From Tamarix chinensis (taxonomy: Eukaryota; Streptophyta; Magnoliopsida; Caryophyllales; Tamaricaceae): a stretch of 64,000 nt of DNA. Each line of letters begins with the position of its first letter. Within the stretch, counting starts at the first letter, position 1. Positions 23,818 to 36,735 of the stretch are shown in pieces. The notes beneath the pieces were generated by a model that was not told the origin of the DNA, did no database searches, and saw only the letters and a list, made by a program, of their open reading frames with translations. Made by a program: the position numbers and the translations under genes. The stretch covers positions 3,761,391 to 3,825,390 of the forward strand of contig CM060174.1 of assembly GCA_030549775.1 (NCBI GenBank), given 5' to 3'.

Positions 23818-25641
23818 TGGTGCGACCGTAGCCGGCACGCAATTTAAACCCTCTTGTTGTCAATTGTAGCACTGGTAAATAGGGTATCGTTCTAGGCCGG
23901 GGATTGAGAGGGCTCACCTCTAATTAACTAGCTTAAACTAAAACTAAAAATAAAAAATCCTAAGTAGCACAAAATAAATAAATAAGAAAAATACTAATGG
24001 GGGTTTATCAAAATAATAATAAAATAATAAAAGGATTAAATAGAATAAAATAAACTAATAATGAAAATAATGGGAAATAATGGAAAACTAGCAGATAGGA
24101 GAAATATGTTAGGGAAATAAAAATCCACCACTAGATTAGGTCGTAATATAATATTTATTTCTAAGTCATCTTTTAATCGCGAGAAGGAGATCGACCAAGT
24201 TGCACACCAAAAGCAGGTCTATACACCTTATATTACTTCCCTTAATTAATTAATACGACAAAGCGCCAATATTAACCCTATTAAATACTAGCAGTATAGC
24301 AGCAACAAGCGGCTCCTATATTTAACTAGATTTAATGCATTAAGTGTAAGTGGAAGGCTGTCAATCTAAGTACCCAAACTAGTACAAAAAGCATGTCTAG
24401 CTGTATTTCCTATCCTTAACCCACACGTATCAAAACACTTTACCACTTCGGTTAGAATCACAAAACGATTAGGTGAATTGTTATCTAACCTAGCTGCAAT
24501 TTATACATATAAATTCTAGTATATTTAGATGGCCACCTAGCAGGCAAATAATCCTACATACCGTCACTTATGAGGTACCAGAATAAGGCATGCACCAAAT
24601 AAACTATACTTGACAGAATCATACATATAAACGATAGCAATTAATATAGAGTCAAGAAACAATCTCACGAAACAAAGAAAATAAAATTATAATTCAAATC
24701 ATAATCTAGGGTTTCAAATTATTCCCTAACAATAAATAATCAGCCAACCATAATTAAAGAATTAATTACACAGAAATATATATCTAAAATATAAATTAAA
24801 AATAAGAGAAAGAAATAACCGAAATTAATTTTGAATTAAAGATCAAGAATTTATTCAGATAAAAATTAATTTTATCTGAAATAAATTCTACCGGGTATTA
24901 ATTCCTTCCTCTGATTTTTCTTCCTTCGGTGCCTTGATTTCCGTGTAAAAATTTCTTTTCTTTTTTTCTTCTTTCCGGCTAGCGGCTGATGGCGCTGTGT
25001 TGAAACGCGTCCGTTGGCCTCGGTTTCCGTGCGGCTGCTTTTGTTTCCTTCCGTGCGGCGTGTGTTGAAGGCTCTACCGAGCCTCTCCCGAGCCTATAAA
25101 GGCTCTGCCGCACCTCGTACCCTGCGGCTCTGCCGCGCCCACTCTCAGACGCGCCTTGCTCTCCCCTCTGCGTCTCACAGAGTCGAGCCTTGAAGGCTCT
25201 CGTGCCGCGCGCCTCTGTGCTTGCGTCTCCTCTGGCTCTCGTCAGGCTGTCCTTTATTTATAAAGTGCGGCCCCTTTCCGTCCACGTCAGCCCTGATGGC
25301 TGACTGTCTCGTGCCCTAGCGGCTCGTTTGGGTCTCTTTTGCTCCTTAGCCTTTGGGCCTTCGGCCTTCGGCCGTTGGTCCAAAGGTCTTATTATTTTTT
25401 TTTCTTTTTTTTTTTAATTTTTCTTTTACTTAAGAACCTGCAAAATAAAATTAATAAAAATTAATAAATATTATTTTGCTCTAAATTTACTTAATTTATA
25501 TCATTTTAGCTCAAATAATAAAATTTATGCAATTTTTACTACTTAAGCATAAAACAATAATTATTTCCCTATATTAGCTAAATAAACTACCAAAAACTAA
25601 GATTATAAGGGTATAAAATGTGTCAAAATATGAACTCATCA
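23818..25641 (-). mobile_element. Solo LTR, family T, copy 2 (1824 bp), 5-bp duplication
   Basis: This has the same termini and orientation as copy 1 at 17668-19425. CAATA flanks both sides (23813-23817 and 25642-25646), the 5-bp duplication of an LTR-retrotransposon. A GC-rich middle (about 24950-25370) contains several GGCTCTGCCGC and GAGCCT units. On the minus strand TTTATAAATAAAGG near 25258 could be the promoter. No internal region or genes are present. The superfamily (Gypsy or Copia) cannot be told from an LTR alone. Confidence 0.88.
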
Positions 25642-25646
25642 CAATA

Positions 25647-26805
25647 ATAACTATATTGATAGAAATAAAATAATTATATTATATTATTATTTATAATAAT
25701 AATATTAAGAAAAATAAAAAAGTTATTTTCATAAATAATTTTATTATAAATATTTTTATAATGCTAATAATACAATTTATAATAAATTATTAGAATAAAT
25801 ATTAATAATATTATTATTTCAATAATTATAGTAATAATATAATTATAATAATTAAGTACTTATCAATTTAATATTTCCATAAATTAACATAACATTAATT
25901 AGAACAATTATTATCATTAATCTTATTTATAACACTGCTATAATTATCACTATTATTATGATGCTTTAATATTCATAAGACAATATCAAACCAACATCAA
26001 TCAAATCTGAAAATTTAGGAGGTGAAATTAAGGGTTCATATAGATTTGAAAAAATTATTAGGACAAGTATTTCAATCCAAATATTTTTGACACAACAAAT
26101 GTTTACATGCATTAATATTTTATTTTATTTTCTCTATAAATATATATATATATATGTATTATATGTATGTATGTATGTATTGTTTTACATTCACCTAATA
26201 TGCTATATTATAAGAAGGCTTCGTTTATTTATTTATATATCAATCATTTAAGTATTTTTTAATATAATTATATATAATCTGGATATCAATCATTTAAGTA
26301 ATAATATAGTAGAATGTTTGTTAAGTATAAATTATCTGTATATGAATGTGATTAAAATAATAATAATTTTTATAATTTATTTAAAATAAAATGAATTAAT
26401 ATAAAATAATAATTTTAGACATTTGGGTTAATGCAATTTAGTTAATAAAAAATATTTTTATAATAAAAATAAATAATATATGTTTTTAAATATTTAATTA
26501 AATTAATAAAATCTACTTAAAAAGTAATAATAAGTTATAGATAATAAAATTATAAAAATCAAAAAATAATATGAGGAACCTAAAATATTTACTAAATAAG
26601 GATGAAATAATAAGTTTAGGAAACGATGCTTTCTTACGTAGCTCATGCTTTGTCAATGTCACCTAAATAACGATAGTGTTTGAATAACTCAGCCCTTTAT
26701 TCCTCATAAATTCATAATACATACAGCCATTTTAAGTGTAGAGAGCATTCTTCTTCAATTTTCGCGCACGGGAGATACAGTTTTAAGTGAGGAAGAGGTT
26801 TAGCC
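25647..26805. other. AT-rich DNA and upstream region of MAGO
   Basis: 25650-26620 is strongly AT-rich with TAATAA triplet runs and a short TATG tract (about 26160). It has no gene. 26640-26805 becomes balanced and is the likely promoter and 5' leader of the downstream gene. No clear TATA box is placed well enough to call. Confidence 0.45.
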
Positions 26806-29800
26806 ATGGCAGCGGCAGACGACTTGGGAGAGTTTTACTTGCGGTATTACGTTGGGCACAAAGGGAAGTTCGGGCACGAATTCCTGGAGTTCGAGTTCCG
26901 ACCAGATGGTAAGCTCCGGTACGCCAACAACTCCAATTACAAGAATGATACTATCATCCGCAAAGAGGTCTTCCTTACTCCTGCCGCCATCCGCGAGTGC
27001 CGCCGCATAATCGCGGAAAGCGAGGTTTGATTTTTTATCGGTCCTTCTAAGCTTCTAAGCATGAACTCAAATACTTCCCGGTTCGACTGTTAAATTAAAT
27101 TGTTTTCTTTAACTGTCTTTCCCATCTTTTCTTTTTGATTTGTGTTGTATTTTTCCGAAATACGTCTCCCGGCTTATAGATTGAAAGGCTTTGGCTTGAG
27201 ACTGCTGGCCTTAGATTCTAGGTTTAGCTTTTTTGAATAGTTTGGTGGACGGCAGGTCAATATTTGATTGTTTTCCCTTTTTTCTTCAAGGACATTTGTA
27301 GTATCTTTTCTTGAATTGATACGTCTTAAGTCTCAGGCATCGCCCGAAATTTTGTTGAGGTTGTTCAACTCGTAACTTGATTCAGATGGTATTTATTATG
27401 ATGTCCATCAGATTATGAAGGAAGACGATAACAACTGGCCAGAACCCGACCGTGTGGGGAGGCAGGAGCTTGAGATTGTGATGGGTAATGAACACATATC
27501 TTTTACAACGTCTAAGATTGGCTCACTTGTTGATGTCCAGAGCAGTAAAGACCCTGAAGGCCTTCGTATCTTCTATTACCTCGTACAGGTTAGTGATTGT
27601 ACTGCATCTTATAGTATTCTGAAAGTTTCATGCGTACATGCCCTCAAAAGCCAGATTCTGTCACTTAATAGTTCGTGGAGCTTTGTTACTTGGTTGAATT
27701 ATGCTTATCATGTTTTCAAAGACTTTATATTCATTGTATTTTCATTCTCCTAAAATAGGGCAACTCTTAGAAATAATGCTGCGCCGAGCACCCCATTTCA
27801 TAGCCTGCTGCTTTTTATTTATATTATAGGATGACATTGATTGTTGGCCATTTTGGTTAACAACTTGACATGATGCTACTATCTAGGTTATGGTGGGGGG
27901 TCAGTTCTCCGGTTTATATGCGTTCTCTAGGTGTATACATGATGGAAAGGACTATTTATTACCACTCCTGTCCTTTATGTATTAGCTGCAGCTCTATGGC
28001 CATGTCATTAAGCTCTATCGCGAGGGTATTTCTTCACCCTCACAATACTGTTTAATAGAGCCTCCTATCACGGTTTAACTCTTTCCATACAGTCCTGTGT
28101 GGTACTTGGTTTAATCACAACCTTTTTGTGAGGTTAAGTGAAGTCAGCCTAATATGAACAATGACAAGTTAAGAGATTTAGAATAATAAGTGAACACAAG
28201 AAAGAGAGTTGGAGAGGAAAACTTTGTATTATTAGAGTGAGAAAATACAAGGTAGAAAGAGGCAGAAGTTCTTGGATGTGTTGGAGCAAATAAAGTCCCC
28301 CCCCCCTTTATAGTTGAGGCATCCATTTCATCTCCTCAAATAAAAGAATTTAAATCCTTCATTAATTACATCTTCCACCACCTTTGAGTCTAGAATGTTC
28401 CACCATATTCCCTTACCTTCCCCTATGTATAAAAACACTCTAGAATAATCCCCTTTCTTCTACAATATTTGATAATATTCTATATTTCTTTAGGACTCTC
28501 TAGAACCTTCTAGGACCCACTAGAAAATCCTAGAGTGTATTATACTCCTCTAATACCCATACTTGGCCATATTGAACCTCCTAGATGGCTTTGCCATGAT
28601 TTGAAACCCTCTATTGGACCTCAATTGTCACTACGTGACACTCCACCAACTTATACTAATCACCTGGTTTGTGTAACTATTTTGTACTGTCCTTGAGGTG
28701 GAGTCTATATGAGGATCGGTGTGGTTATTTGTGCAAGTAGATTGGACATGTCATTGAATGAATGCTTATGTTACAATATTTCCCCCATTTTCTTGGGTTT
28801 GGGGGAGGTTTGTCATGTGTTACCTCTAGAGTTTATGATCCTTGGTGTTTGTCATCATCTGCTTTTGTGGATTGTCCATCCGATGCCAGATGACCATTAA
28901 GTTCTGATGGGAGAAGGATTAGGATTGAGTCATGAACTAATTTTGGTAGAAAAAGATTTGAAGGTCAAAGTCCAAAGGTGCAGATTTGAAGAATCTTCAG
29001 AGAATTATGGACGATGAGAAGTTATTGTGTTTAAATAATTTGTCATGTTTTTAGGTTATAGGAGACATTAGCTAGCTTGTTAACATGGTTTTTATTCTCC
29101 CTTGGTGATATTTTTGAAATTATGATTCTATAAGAGCCTCTTTATGGAGATTCTACCCTCACCTCTTTTCTCTTGGTTTATAGTATTCTACCCTCACTTT
29201 AGAGATTCAAGATAAATATGTGAAATGAGGTGTGAGTCATAATAAATAAGATAGATATAGGCTTCTTAATTCAGGAAATTTATCTGAAAATTGTGAAGAT
29301 GGCATTAAAAACTCAAAAGGTTGAAAACGTGGCTAGGGGACAGAATCTACTTTCTTTTTAGCTTTATAGTCCATTCATGTCGTGTGGATACTAAAAAAAA
29401 AAGTCTGCTTTGGTTAAGGAGGGTTAAATATTTTTCTTCATTTTTATTAACCTCAAATTTGGGGGATTATGGGGGTAAAGGGAAAAAATAAATAAGCTTT
29501 TACCTACTTAGGCAAAAATGACCAAGGGACTTTGGGTACCAGTATCATTTGGTTTATTATTAACCTTCATTTACCTCAATCTAAACAAAATTAAAACAAT
29601 ATTAACCTTGATTCACCCACATTAGGTTAATTTGATCCAAATAATATTTTAAAACATTCATTTCTATTTACCTTCATTATCTTCACCTAGGTTAATTTTT
29701 AATATTTGCTCTCACCCTAATTTAGCCTAATTTAAACGAACCATTTCCAATGTAGAAATGTTGCTCCTGCACTATCTTGGTGAATTCCCGGGTAAGCCGT

Positions 29801-31376
29801 AGTGTATGTACCTTGCTACAAAATGGTGTCAAGGAAGGTGATTGGTTGATCCTATGTTTCTTTGCACCTATTGTAGTTGCATAACAAACTTGCTTCTGTT
29901 CTAATTCATAATGGCAAACTGAAAAGTTTGAAAATAACCACTGAGGTCTCTTTTTGGGTGAGATGGGACTGAGGCCTTGAGGGTCTCCCTGCCAAGTATT
30001 CTACAGGTCAAAGAGACTGTTAAGGGTATTTTCCTTCCCCAGAGGAATTAAAGGCTACAAATACGTCCTTTAGATGTCTCTATGGAAGTCGGGATACAAT
30101 CATGGTACCGTGTGGTAAATAATCTGCAAAAAAATGAAAGATGAAATGAACAGTATGTATTTACATGTACACTTAATAATCTCTTTTATCTGTTTTAGAA
30201 CATTTTATAGTCGATTGTGATTAAAGTTAAAGATGATTTTGAATTTCTCCTACAAGAATCAGGGGTAATTATATGAAAATTAATCTAGTTGACAAACGGA
30301 GGCCATGCCTGTCTCCAGAACTAAAGTACGAAACTCAGGATGTAGGAGGCTGCTTCGTAAGCTGAAAAATGTGGACGATGTCGCTAGAAACCGCTGGTTT
30401 GGCTCTATTTTTGATTGCACGAACAATGTCCATTAGTGTACAAACAAAGATTAGTGAAAAAAGAATAAATGTCCATTAGTGTACAAACAAAGATTAGTGA
30501 AAAAAGAATAAAGCAAAGGTATATGAGTCTATGGAGAGCATTGCAGGAGCCTCTGACTACCTTCCCGTGACTGGACGGTAAGTGTAGTGAGAGCCTGTGG
30601 AATATGATAGTCTTTGAATCAAGAGGCGGGTATTCTCTTTCTGCGAACCTTTGGCTGGCATGGCTTTTCTAATGATTCATGGGCGCTGACAAATATGATG
30701 CTCATCTTTGATCGTGTTCTGCAGTATACTAGTATTTAGCTTGGGTTGACACTTGACAGGAAAGCGAAACTTAGAAATGTGAAATGCACTCTTTTATAGT
30801 AGTAGGAAGCTGGCATCAAAATGAGCGGGGCTGATAATGTGCTTGTTCGAGTTAGTGATGCATGCAGTCATACACACATTTGGTCAATACCCTGTGGTTT
30901 GAGCCATGAAGCAAGTTGGTTCGGTGCCATGTCATCTTCAAATAGTAGCTAAATGAAAATAAATTGTAAGATGAGAAAATAAGTCTCCACTACCACTGGT
31001 CCGCTAGTGTGGTGTGGTGGCAATAATCAATTGAACGTCATTTTCTGTTGTGTCATGAGGATCAGTGTTATTGGGTCCGCACCCCGCCGTTGCTTGGCTA
31101 TGTTGATGCCCTACGCTGAAGCACAGATTTCATTTTAAGACGGCGTTTCTGTCCGGAAAATGTTTTCTTATTGTTATTTTTTGCACCACCATGATTTTAA
31201 AATAAGCGTAAGTATACTTTATAGGTTAAAAAGTTGATGGTTTTTCCTTTTTCCATGTGTCGGCCTTAGCTGTTTGTAACTGTTTTGTTTTGCTTTGTGG
31301 TTGTTTGCCGTTGCAGGACCTGAAGTGCTTCGTGTTCTCGCTGATCTCTCTTCACTTCAAGATCAAGCCTATATAA
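26806..31376 (+). CDS. MAGO: Mago nashi homolog, exon junction complex subunit
   Basis: There are three coding exons, 26806-27024, 27412-27588 and 31317-31376, giving 151 residues plus stop. All junctions are phase 0 with GT-AG ends (introns of 387 and 3728 bp). The protein starts [20 protein letters not shown], has [17 protein letters not shown] in the first third, [15 protein letters not shown] in the centre and ends [11 protein letters not shown], which is Mago along its full length. The family's usual size is about 150 residues. Mago forms a stable dimer with Y14 and, with eIF4A3 and Barentsz, marks spliced mRNA upstream of exon junctions, affecting export, localisation and nonsense-mediated decay. 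The last exon codes only 19 residues yet holds the invariant C-terminal strand, so the long intron must be removed correctly. That intron contains transposon remains. Identification is certain at family level. Confidence 0.97.
28126..28641 (-). mobile_element. LTR-like fragment in MAGO intron 2
   Basis: On the minus strand the segment begins TGTCACGTAGTGACAATTG. It carries several TCTAGAATGTTC/CTCTAGAATA phrases and a promoter-like CAACTATAAAGG beside a 12-base homopolymer (about 28297), and may end CTTAACCTCACA. The TG...CA ends and layout suit a Copia LTR, but no matching 5-bp duplication was found, so it may be truncated or altered. It lies antisense to the host gene. Confidence 0.45.
30426..30511. 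repeat. Perfect 43-bp tandem duplication in MAGO intron 2
   Basis: The unit beginning ATGTCCATTAGTGTACAAAC occurs twice head to tail (30426-30468 and 30469-30511) without a difference, which suggests a recent duplication or slippage event. It is non-coding. Confidence 0.95.
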
Positions 31377-33437
31377 TGAACCAGTCAGTGAGGGACTCGT
31401 ATGAATGACGTCCAGCTGTTGGGGAAACACCTTCCAAGCAAGCAGACAGACAGACAGACAGACACCGAGACAGATGATAACTTTTTTATGGGTTGTGCAG
31501 TGCACGGAAATTGTACTACTACTGCTACTCACATACTACGGAATTGTTTCGATGACTTCCATGCGGATCTGCGCTAGCGTGTGCTTTTTGTCTGCCATTT
31601 TGGATTTTGATCTGTGTTTTCTTTTGATCCAATCGTCCGCTGTGCTAATTTTGTACGCGAACTTCCACAGTCGCACGTTTTGTTTTGTCCCCCTCCGCCA
31701 AAACTAGCGTGGGGACAATGGAAACGATGTTTTTTCTTTTCTTTTGAACAGGTCAGGTTGTGTTGGAGATTGTCGGAGGATTTGTGTTGAACTCTCCGTC
31801 GCTGGCTCTATAAGCTAAGGTGAGCTGCTATGGCGCTAATTAGAGAAGCTGGTGTTTTGAACGATCTTCGCCTCCGCTGCCTATCTATCCGATTATTCTC
31901 CGGTTCCCCATTTCAATCTTTCTTTTTATCTCCTTGCACCTTTTATTCGGTTGCGTGATTATCTGCTTTGTCTTACAGAAACTCTTACGTTAGGAAGAAA
32001 TCACAGGGAAATGAATAATTTTGAATCAAATTAAAGGGTTCAAACTTTCTCACCATTCCCACCAGCCATGAATAAGAAAAATAGAAACGCCATCTGTCAT
32101 CAAAGAATAATCTTTGACCAGAAAAATGACGAAAATGAAAATACAAAAGGTATCACATTCTTTGACCAGTTAATATCTGATCCAAAATGAATATCATCAT
32201 CATCGCCGGAGAAACTTGTGGAATCTCCGTACCTTATCGTATCAGGTATTTGTTATCCCAACATGTCGGATAGTACACTTAGCCCTCGAGATGGCTAAAC
32301 TCACTCACTTCTGACTTCTGAGGGCGAGCACTCGGAAGAGCGGCAGATAGAAGCACGGAAATGGTCATCTGAAATTGAAATATCCGTGTTTAACTTAACC
32401 AACAAAGGTTCAGTTTATTTTATTTTAATATGTATCAGTAATCACTGATTTATACCATCCCTTGTCTTAAAAACATCACGGTACAAATAATATATACTTA
32501 GAAATAAATTATTAACTACAAAGTTTAAATTAATTAATTATATATTATATTTAATATTTTAAATTTTAAAAATTATGCTTACTGCTGCTAATCACACTCA
32601 ACTCTTTTCTACCTCTGTGAGACGGACGGACGGACGGACGGATGGATGTCAATGAACTTGACCGTTTGTAGAATCCTCAGACAATGTAATGATGACAACC
32701 AGCCAACAAGACCTATCTTTCCTTCCTATGACTCTTATAAGAAGTAGTAGACCAACTAGACTCCTGACACGTGATGTGGATAACGAATTTGATTGGTCTT
32801 GAGACCATTGCCCGGCTTTGACAGGCCAGGAAAAGAGAAAAGAAAAAAAATAAATTCCTTTTATTTTATTTTATTTTATTTTTGTTATTAAAGATTAGCA
32901 GTACCTACCCTCTTTTCCTCTCTCTCTCTCTCTCTCGAAAAATCAACGGAATCAAAGTACCGAACCAAAAGCAAAATGCATTTAAAAATAAAAAGGCAGA
33001 AGATGAGATGAGGGAGGAGTTTTAAAATAAAAGGAACCTCCAAAATTTTGTCCATTTCAATGCCACGTCACTCATCTGTGTGATAGCATTAATACCAAAT
33101 GCACACCGTTAGATTTACGGCCTTTAGCTATCCCTAGCCGTCGATAAGGAAATACTCCTACTATTACTTAGTGGCTCTAGCAATGACGTAATTGTTCCTT
33201 CTTATTTATTTATTTATTTATTTTCTCTTCCGGTTTCTCCTCTTCCTTCTTTTTTTTTTTCATTTAAATTTCATCTCTTGTCCCAACACTCAAACCCATC
33301 TCCTCCTAATTTTTTTTCACCCAAGCTTTTCTCCTCCCTATTTTCTCTCTCTCCCTGATTATTTATTTTTTCGTATTCTGTGGGAGCGGAACCGGAAGCG
33401 CACAACAGGGACACTCTCAGGCCGACTTGCAGCTGTC
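31377..33437. other. MAGO 3' region and HMGA upstream region
   Basis: A run of CAGA tetranucleotides (about 31442-31463) lies in the presumed MAGO 3' UTR. 31740-33180 has no gene. A CACGTG G-box occurs at about 32768 (GACACGTGATG), and GACG/GACGGACG repeats at 32621-32640. 33190-33437 is a pyrimidine-rich stretch, probably the 5' leader of HMGA. These regulatory calls rest on motif and position only. Confidence 0.4.
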
Positions 33438-33742
33438 ATGGCGGATTTCGTAGATATTAATGACAACAACCACCAACAGCCACCGTCTCCGCCACCTGCT
33501 CCTTCGACTAACATACCGGATTATTCACAGGTTAATTCTCTCTCTCTCTCTCTCTTTCTTTCCTAGGTAGCCCCCCTTTTTGGTCTGTCTGTCTGTCTGT
33601 CATGGGTCCCTTACCGGCTTTGTCCCTCTAGTGAAAGAGTGGTTATAGATTAGATCTGTTTTACTTGGGTATTGATAAGATTAGAAATTTGCTCCTCGTC
33701 CTCTCTCCGTCTTAACCCGTTGCGGCAACGAGACTGGGATGA

Positions 33743-33775
<33 letters not shown>

Positions 33776-34497
33776 AAAGGGTTAAAGAGGATTGGCATGT
33801 AAAAACCACTTAACCGGTTTACTATTTCTATTAACGCTTGCGCATTTAATCCACGTCTCGCGATTAATTATTTCAATTCAATGCTGATGATAAAGTAATA
33901 TGAAACCCTCCTTATCCCTTCATGCAGATGATAATGGCAGCAATCGAAGCATTAAACGACCCGAACGGTTCCAACAAATCAGCAATCTCCAGCTACATAG
34001 AATCCAATTGCCCAGATCTACCGCCAGCACACGCTGCTCTCCTCGCTCACAACCTCGACAAGCTAAAGAACTCGGGCCAGCTCGTCCTCAAACAAAACAA
34101 CTACCTCAAACCCGATCCAAATACGCCTCTCAAGCGAGGCCGTGGTCGCCCACCCAAGCCGAAGGTTCCAGGCGGTACTGCAACGACGGTTCCTATCATG
34201 AGCCCTAGGCCTAGAGGTCGTCCGCCTAAGCCTAGGGATCCGTTGGCTCCGTTGTCAAATATCAAGAAGCCTGGGAGTGGAAGACCTCGCGGCCGTCCAC
34301 CTAAGATAGGTGGGCCGACCCCGAAGAAGGCGGCGGCGTCTGTGGCGGGTGGTGCGAAGAGAGGTAGAGGTCGTCCTCCGAAGAATGGTGGTGGTGCTAA
34401 GGCGGCAACGGTTGCGGCTGCTGCGGACGGAGTTATGAGTGCGAAGAGAGGTCGAGGTCGCCCGCCGAAAGTGAAGCCCGCGATGGTCGCTGTGTGA
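33438..34497 (+). CDS. HMGA: HMGA-type protein: H15-like domain plus five AT-hooks
   Basis: There are two coding exons, 33438-33530 (31 residues) and 33928-34497 (189 residues plus stop), with a 397-bp phase-0 GT-AG intron; total 220 residues. The start gives MADFVDINDNNHQQPPSPPP. Residues about 28-95 form a linker-histone H15-like winged helix (YSQMIMAAIEALNDPNGSNK, then SAISSYIESNC and HNLDKLKNSGQLVLKQNNY). The C-terminal half has five AT-hooks with RGRPPK cores, near KRGRGRPPKPK, RPRGRPPKPR, RPRGRPPKIG, KRGRGRPPKNG and KRGRGRPPKVK, with Ala/Gly/Pro-rich spacers. Plant HMGA proteins bind the minor groove of A/T-rich DNA and shape chromatin and transcription; many have four hooks. The intron holds an AG repeat, and a TC repeat follows the donor. 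Identification is secure; which paralogue it is remains open. Confidence 0.95.
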
Positions 34498-36111
34498 GAT
34501 GATATGATGAGGATGCCGAGCGGGAGCTGAGATAAAGCGGTCTAATCATTAGGGTTTTTTAGGGGATTCCTGGGGAAAGACTTAGTGTTGTAATTTCTTT
34601 TTCTCTTTATTTTTGGTTCTAAATTAGTAGCAGCTGCAGCTAAACCTAAACTTTTTAGTGTTATCTTTCTTGTCGTATGTGTTCAACCTTTGAGTTCAGC
34701 ATGGATGTCGTTGGTGTGGTGTGGATGAGGATCAGGTGGTGGCGTTGGTGGCCGCCGGTGGGGAGTGGTTGTGTGGCCTGTGACTTGTTGTGACTAGCTA
34801 GCTAGCTAGTGTGTAGATGAAAAAATCTGTATTTATTTAATTGGACTAGGCGCGGTTTTCGATATTTTCTTTTCTTCCTATTTATCTGTTTCAAGCAACG
34901 TCTCTCTCCTTCCTCTCTCTCTCTCTCTCTCTCTCTGGGCCTCTTGGTTTCAATTCCTCCATAAAAATCAGAAAAGTGCGAAAATGTGGTCCAGTTCGGC
35001 TGCCAAATTCTTTTTAGCATATGATATCATTTCAAATTTGAAGTGATAATAATGTTTTGTAGATATTATATTATATGTGTGTATGAAAATTGTTCAAATA
35101 TTAATGGGGTGTGTGTGTATATATATTTATATATATAAATTTTGATAAGGGGAGTACGGTTGTTGTAGATGGATATAATTAATAAGGTTAGGAGGGTTGA
35201 AGTACGAAATAGCTTCAATATTTAATAGGAGATAGTAAAATATATTGTCGAAGTAGCAATAATGCTGAAGGATAATATAATAAAATAATTTTAAATTTAC
35301 TTTGTAAATGTAAAATGATACTTGTTTATAGCTAAAATTAAACCTTGAAAAGGACACTTATTTAATAATAGATAAATTATATGAAAAATATCAACTTACC
35401 GAATAAATCTCTAGCTTCTATATGTGCTTTTATTTTTAATTTTTTTTATCCTGCCTTTATTTGTTATCATTAGTGGCTTTTTAGGTAAAAATAAAAATAC
35501 CTACCAGTCAAAAGAGTATTGAGAAAAATAAATACTTGTGTGGACGGCCGTCCAAAATAAGTTCTTACTTCTTGAAGTTGTAAATAGCTCTTGTATTCTT
35601 GTTATTCAAACTTTGAGTAGCAGCATAAGTGACCCTTGTTTGGTGTTGTTTATTAAAAGTAATTATATAAGATAATTATTTATTTTAAAAATTATTTAGT
35701 CTAAATTTTTTTAAAAATAAATAGTTATTTTATATAATTATTTTTGATAAGTAAATTCAAACAAGACATCACGTAGATTCAAATACTTTTGAATTTGAAC
35801 CCGTTTTATTTGTAAAAATAAACTTAAATAAGATTTTAATTTAATTTATTTAACTAGTTAAATGAGTTGAGTCGAATTTTTAATGTGCTAAAACTAAAAA
35901 ATAAATTAAGTTTTATTTTTCAATATTCATATTTTATCTTATTTAATAAATAAATTTAAAAATAAGGTTTAAAATTAATTTATTTAATTAAATAAAGGAG
36001 TCAAACTAAATCAAATATCAAATTAATTCAATTAATTTACGAAGGTGACAAACTTTTTCAAGCAATACTTTATTTTATATGAGAATTTCTAGAAAAGTTC
36101 TTTGATATCAT
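34498..36111. other. HMGA 3' region and AT-rich spacer
   Basis: The HMGA 3' UTR is likely in 34498-34800. GCTA repeats at about 34795-34810 and a CT run near 34913-34936 follow. 35040-36110 is AT-rich with no coding signal. Confidence 0.45.
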
Positions 36112-36735
36112 AGCATCCACAATGCTATCATCAAATTTAATATTCTAATTGTACTATCCAATTATTTTCTCTTTCCTCTTTCCTACTTTTATTAATTTAC
36201 CTTAAATTTAATTCAATACTCTACAATCACCAACCTCAAATTTATAATACTCAATTACTTTTATCAATCACATCATCATCAATTATTTACACTTTATACT
36301 ATTTAACACCCAATATAAGTAAAGAAATTAATAAAATAAATATAACTAGATAAATGAATAAGATAAATTACATAGAGAAATAGTTATAAGAAAGAAAGGT
36401 AAAATAGATGATATGAATATTATTTGGCCAAAAAAAAATATTTATTAGCAAAGTTTTTATTTTACCGTTAACATTAAATATTATATATATATATATATAT
36501 ATATTTAAAAAAATTATATTCTAATAATAAAAATTAGACTAAAAATATATCACAAATTAGCTATGCACAAAGACCAAGGAACTACTTTTTTAGAAATTGA
36601 GAATCCTAAATTTTTGAGGCTACACCAAATTTGAGGATATAATTTTTTTTCTACAACTATAACCTTAAATTTAAGATCCTTAAATTTGAGATCGGAATAC
36701 CTATTTTTTACACCACCGGAGATGCTCTCGTGCAC
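36112..36735. mobile_element. MITE with GAGCATCTCC-type ends
   Basis: The left end AGCATCCACAATG pairs loosely with the complement of the right end, AGCATCTCCGGTGGTG. The GAGCATCTCC terminus is a well-known form in plant Harbinger/hAT-like MITEs. The interior is AT-rich with a TA run (36481-36503), and it shares ordered phrases with 5028-5540 in reverse. No target duplication could be fixed, so the superfamily is left open. Confidence 0.5.

Noticed and set aside
29400..29740. MITE in MAGO intron 2
   Set aside because: AT-rich with TTAACCT/AGGTTAA phrases on both strands, but I could not find matching termini or a target duplication.
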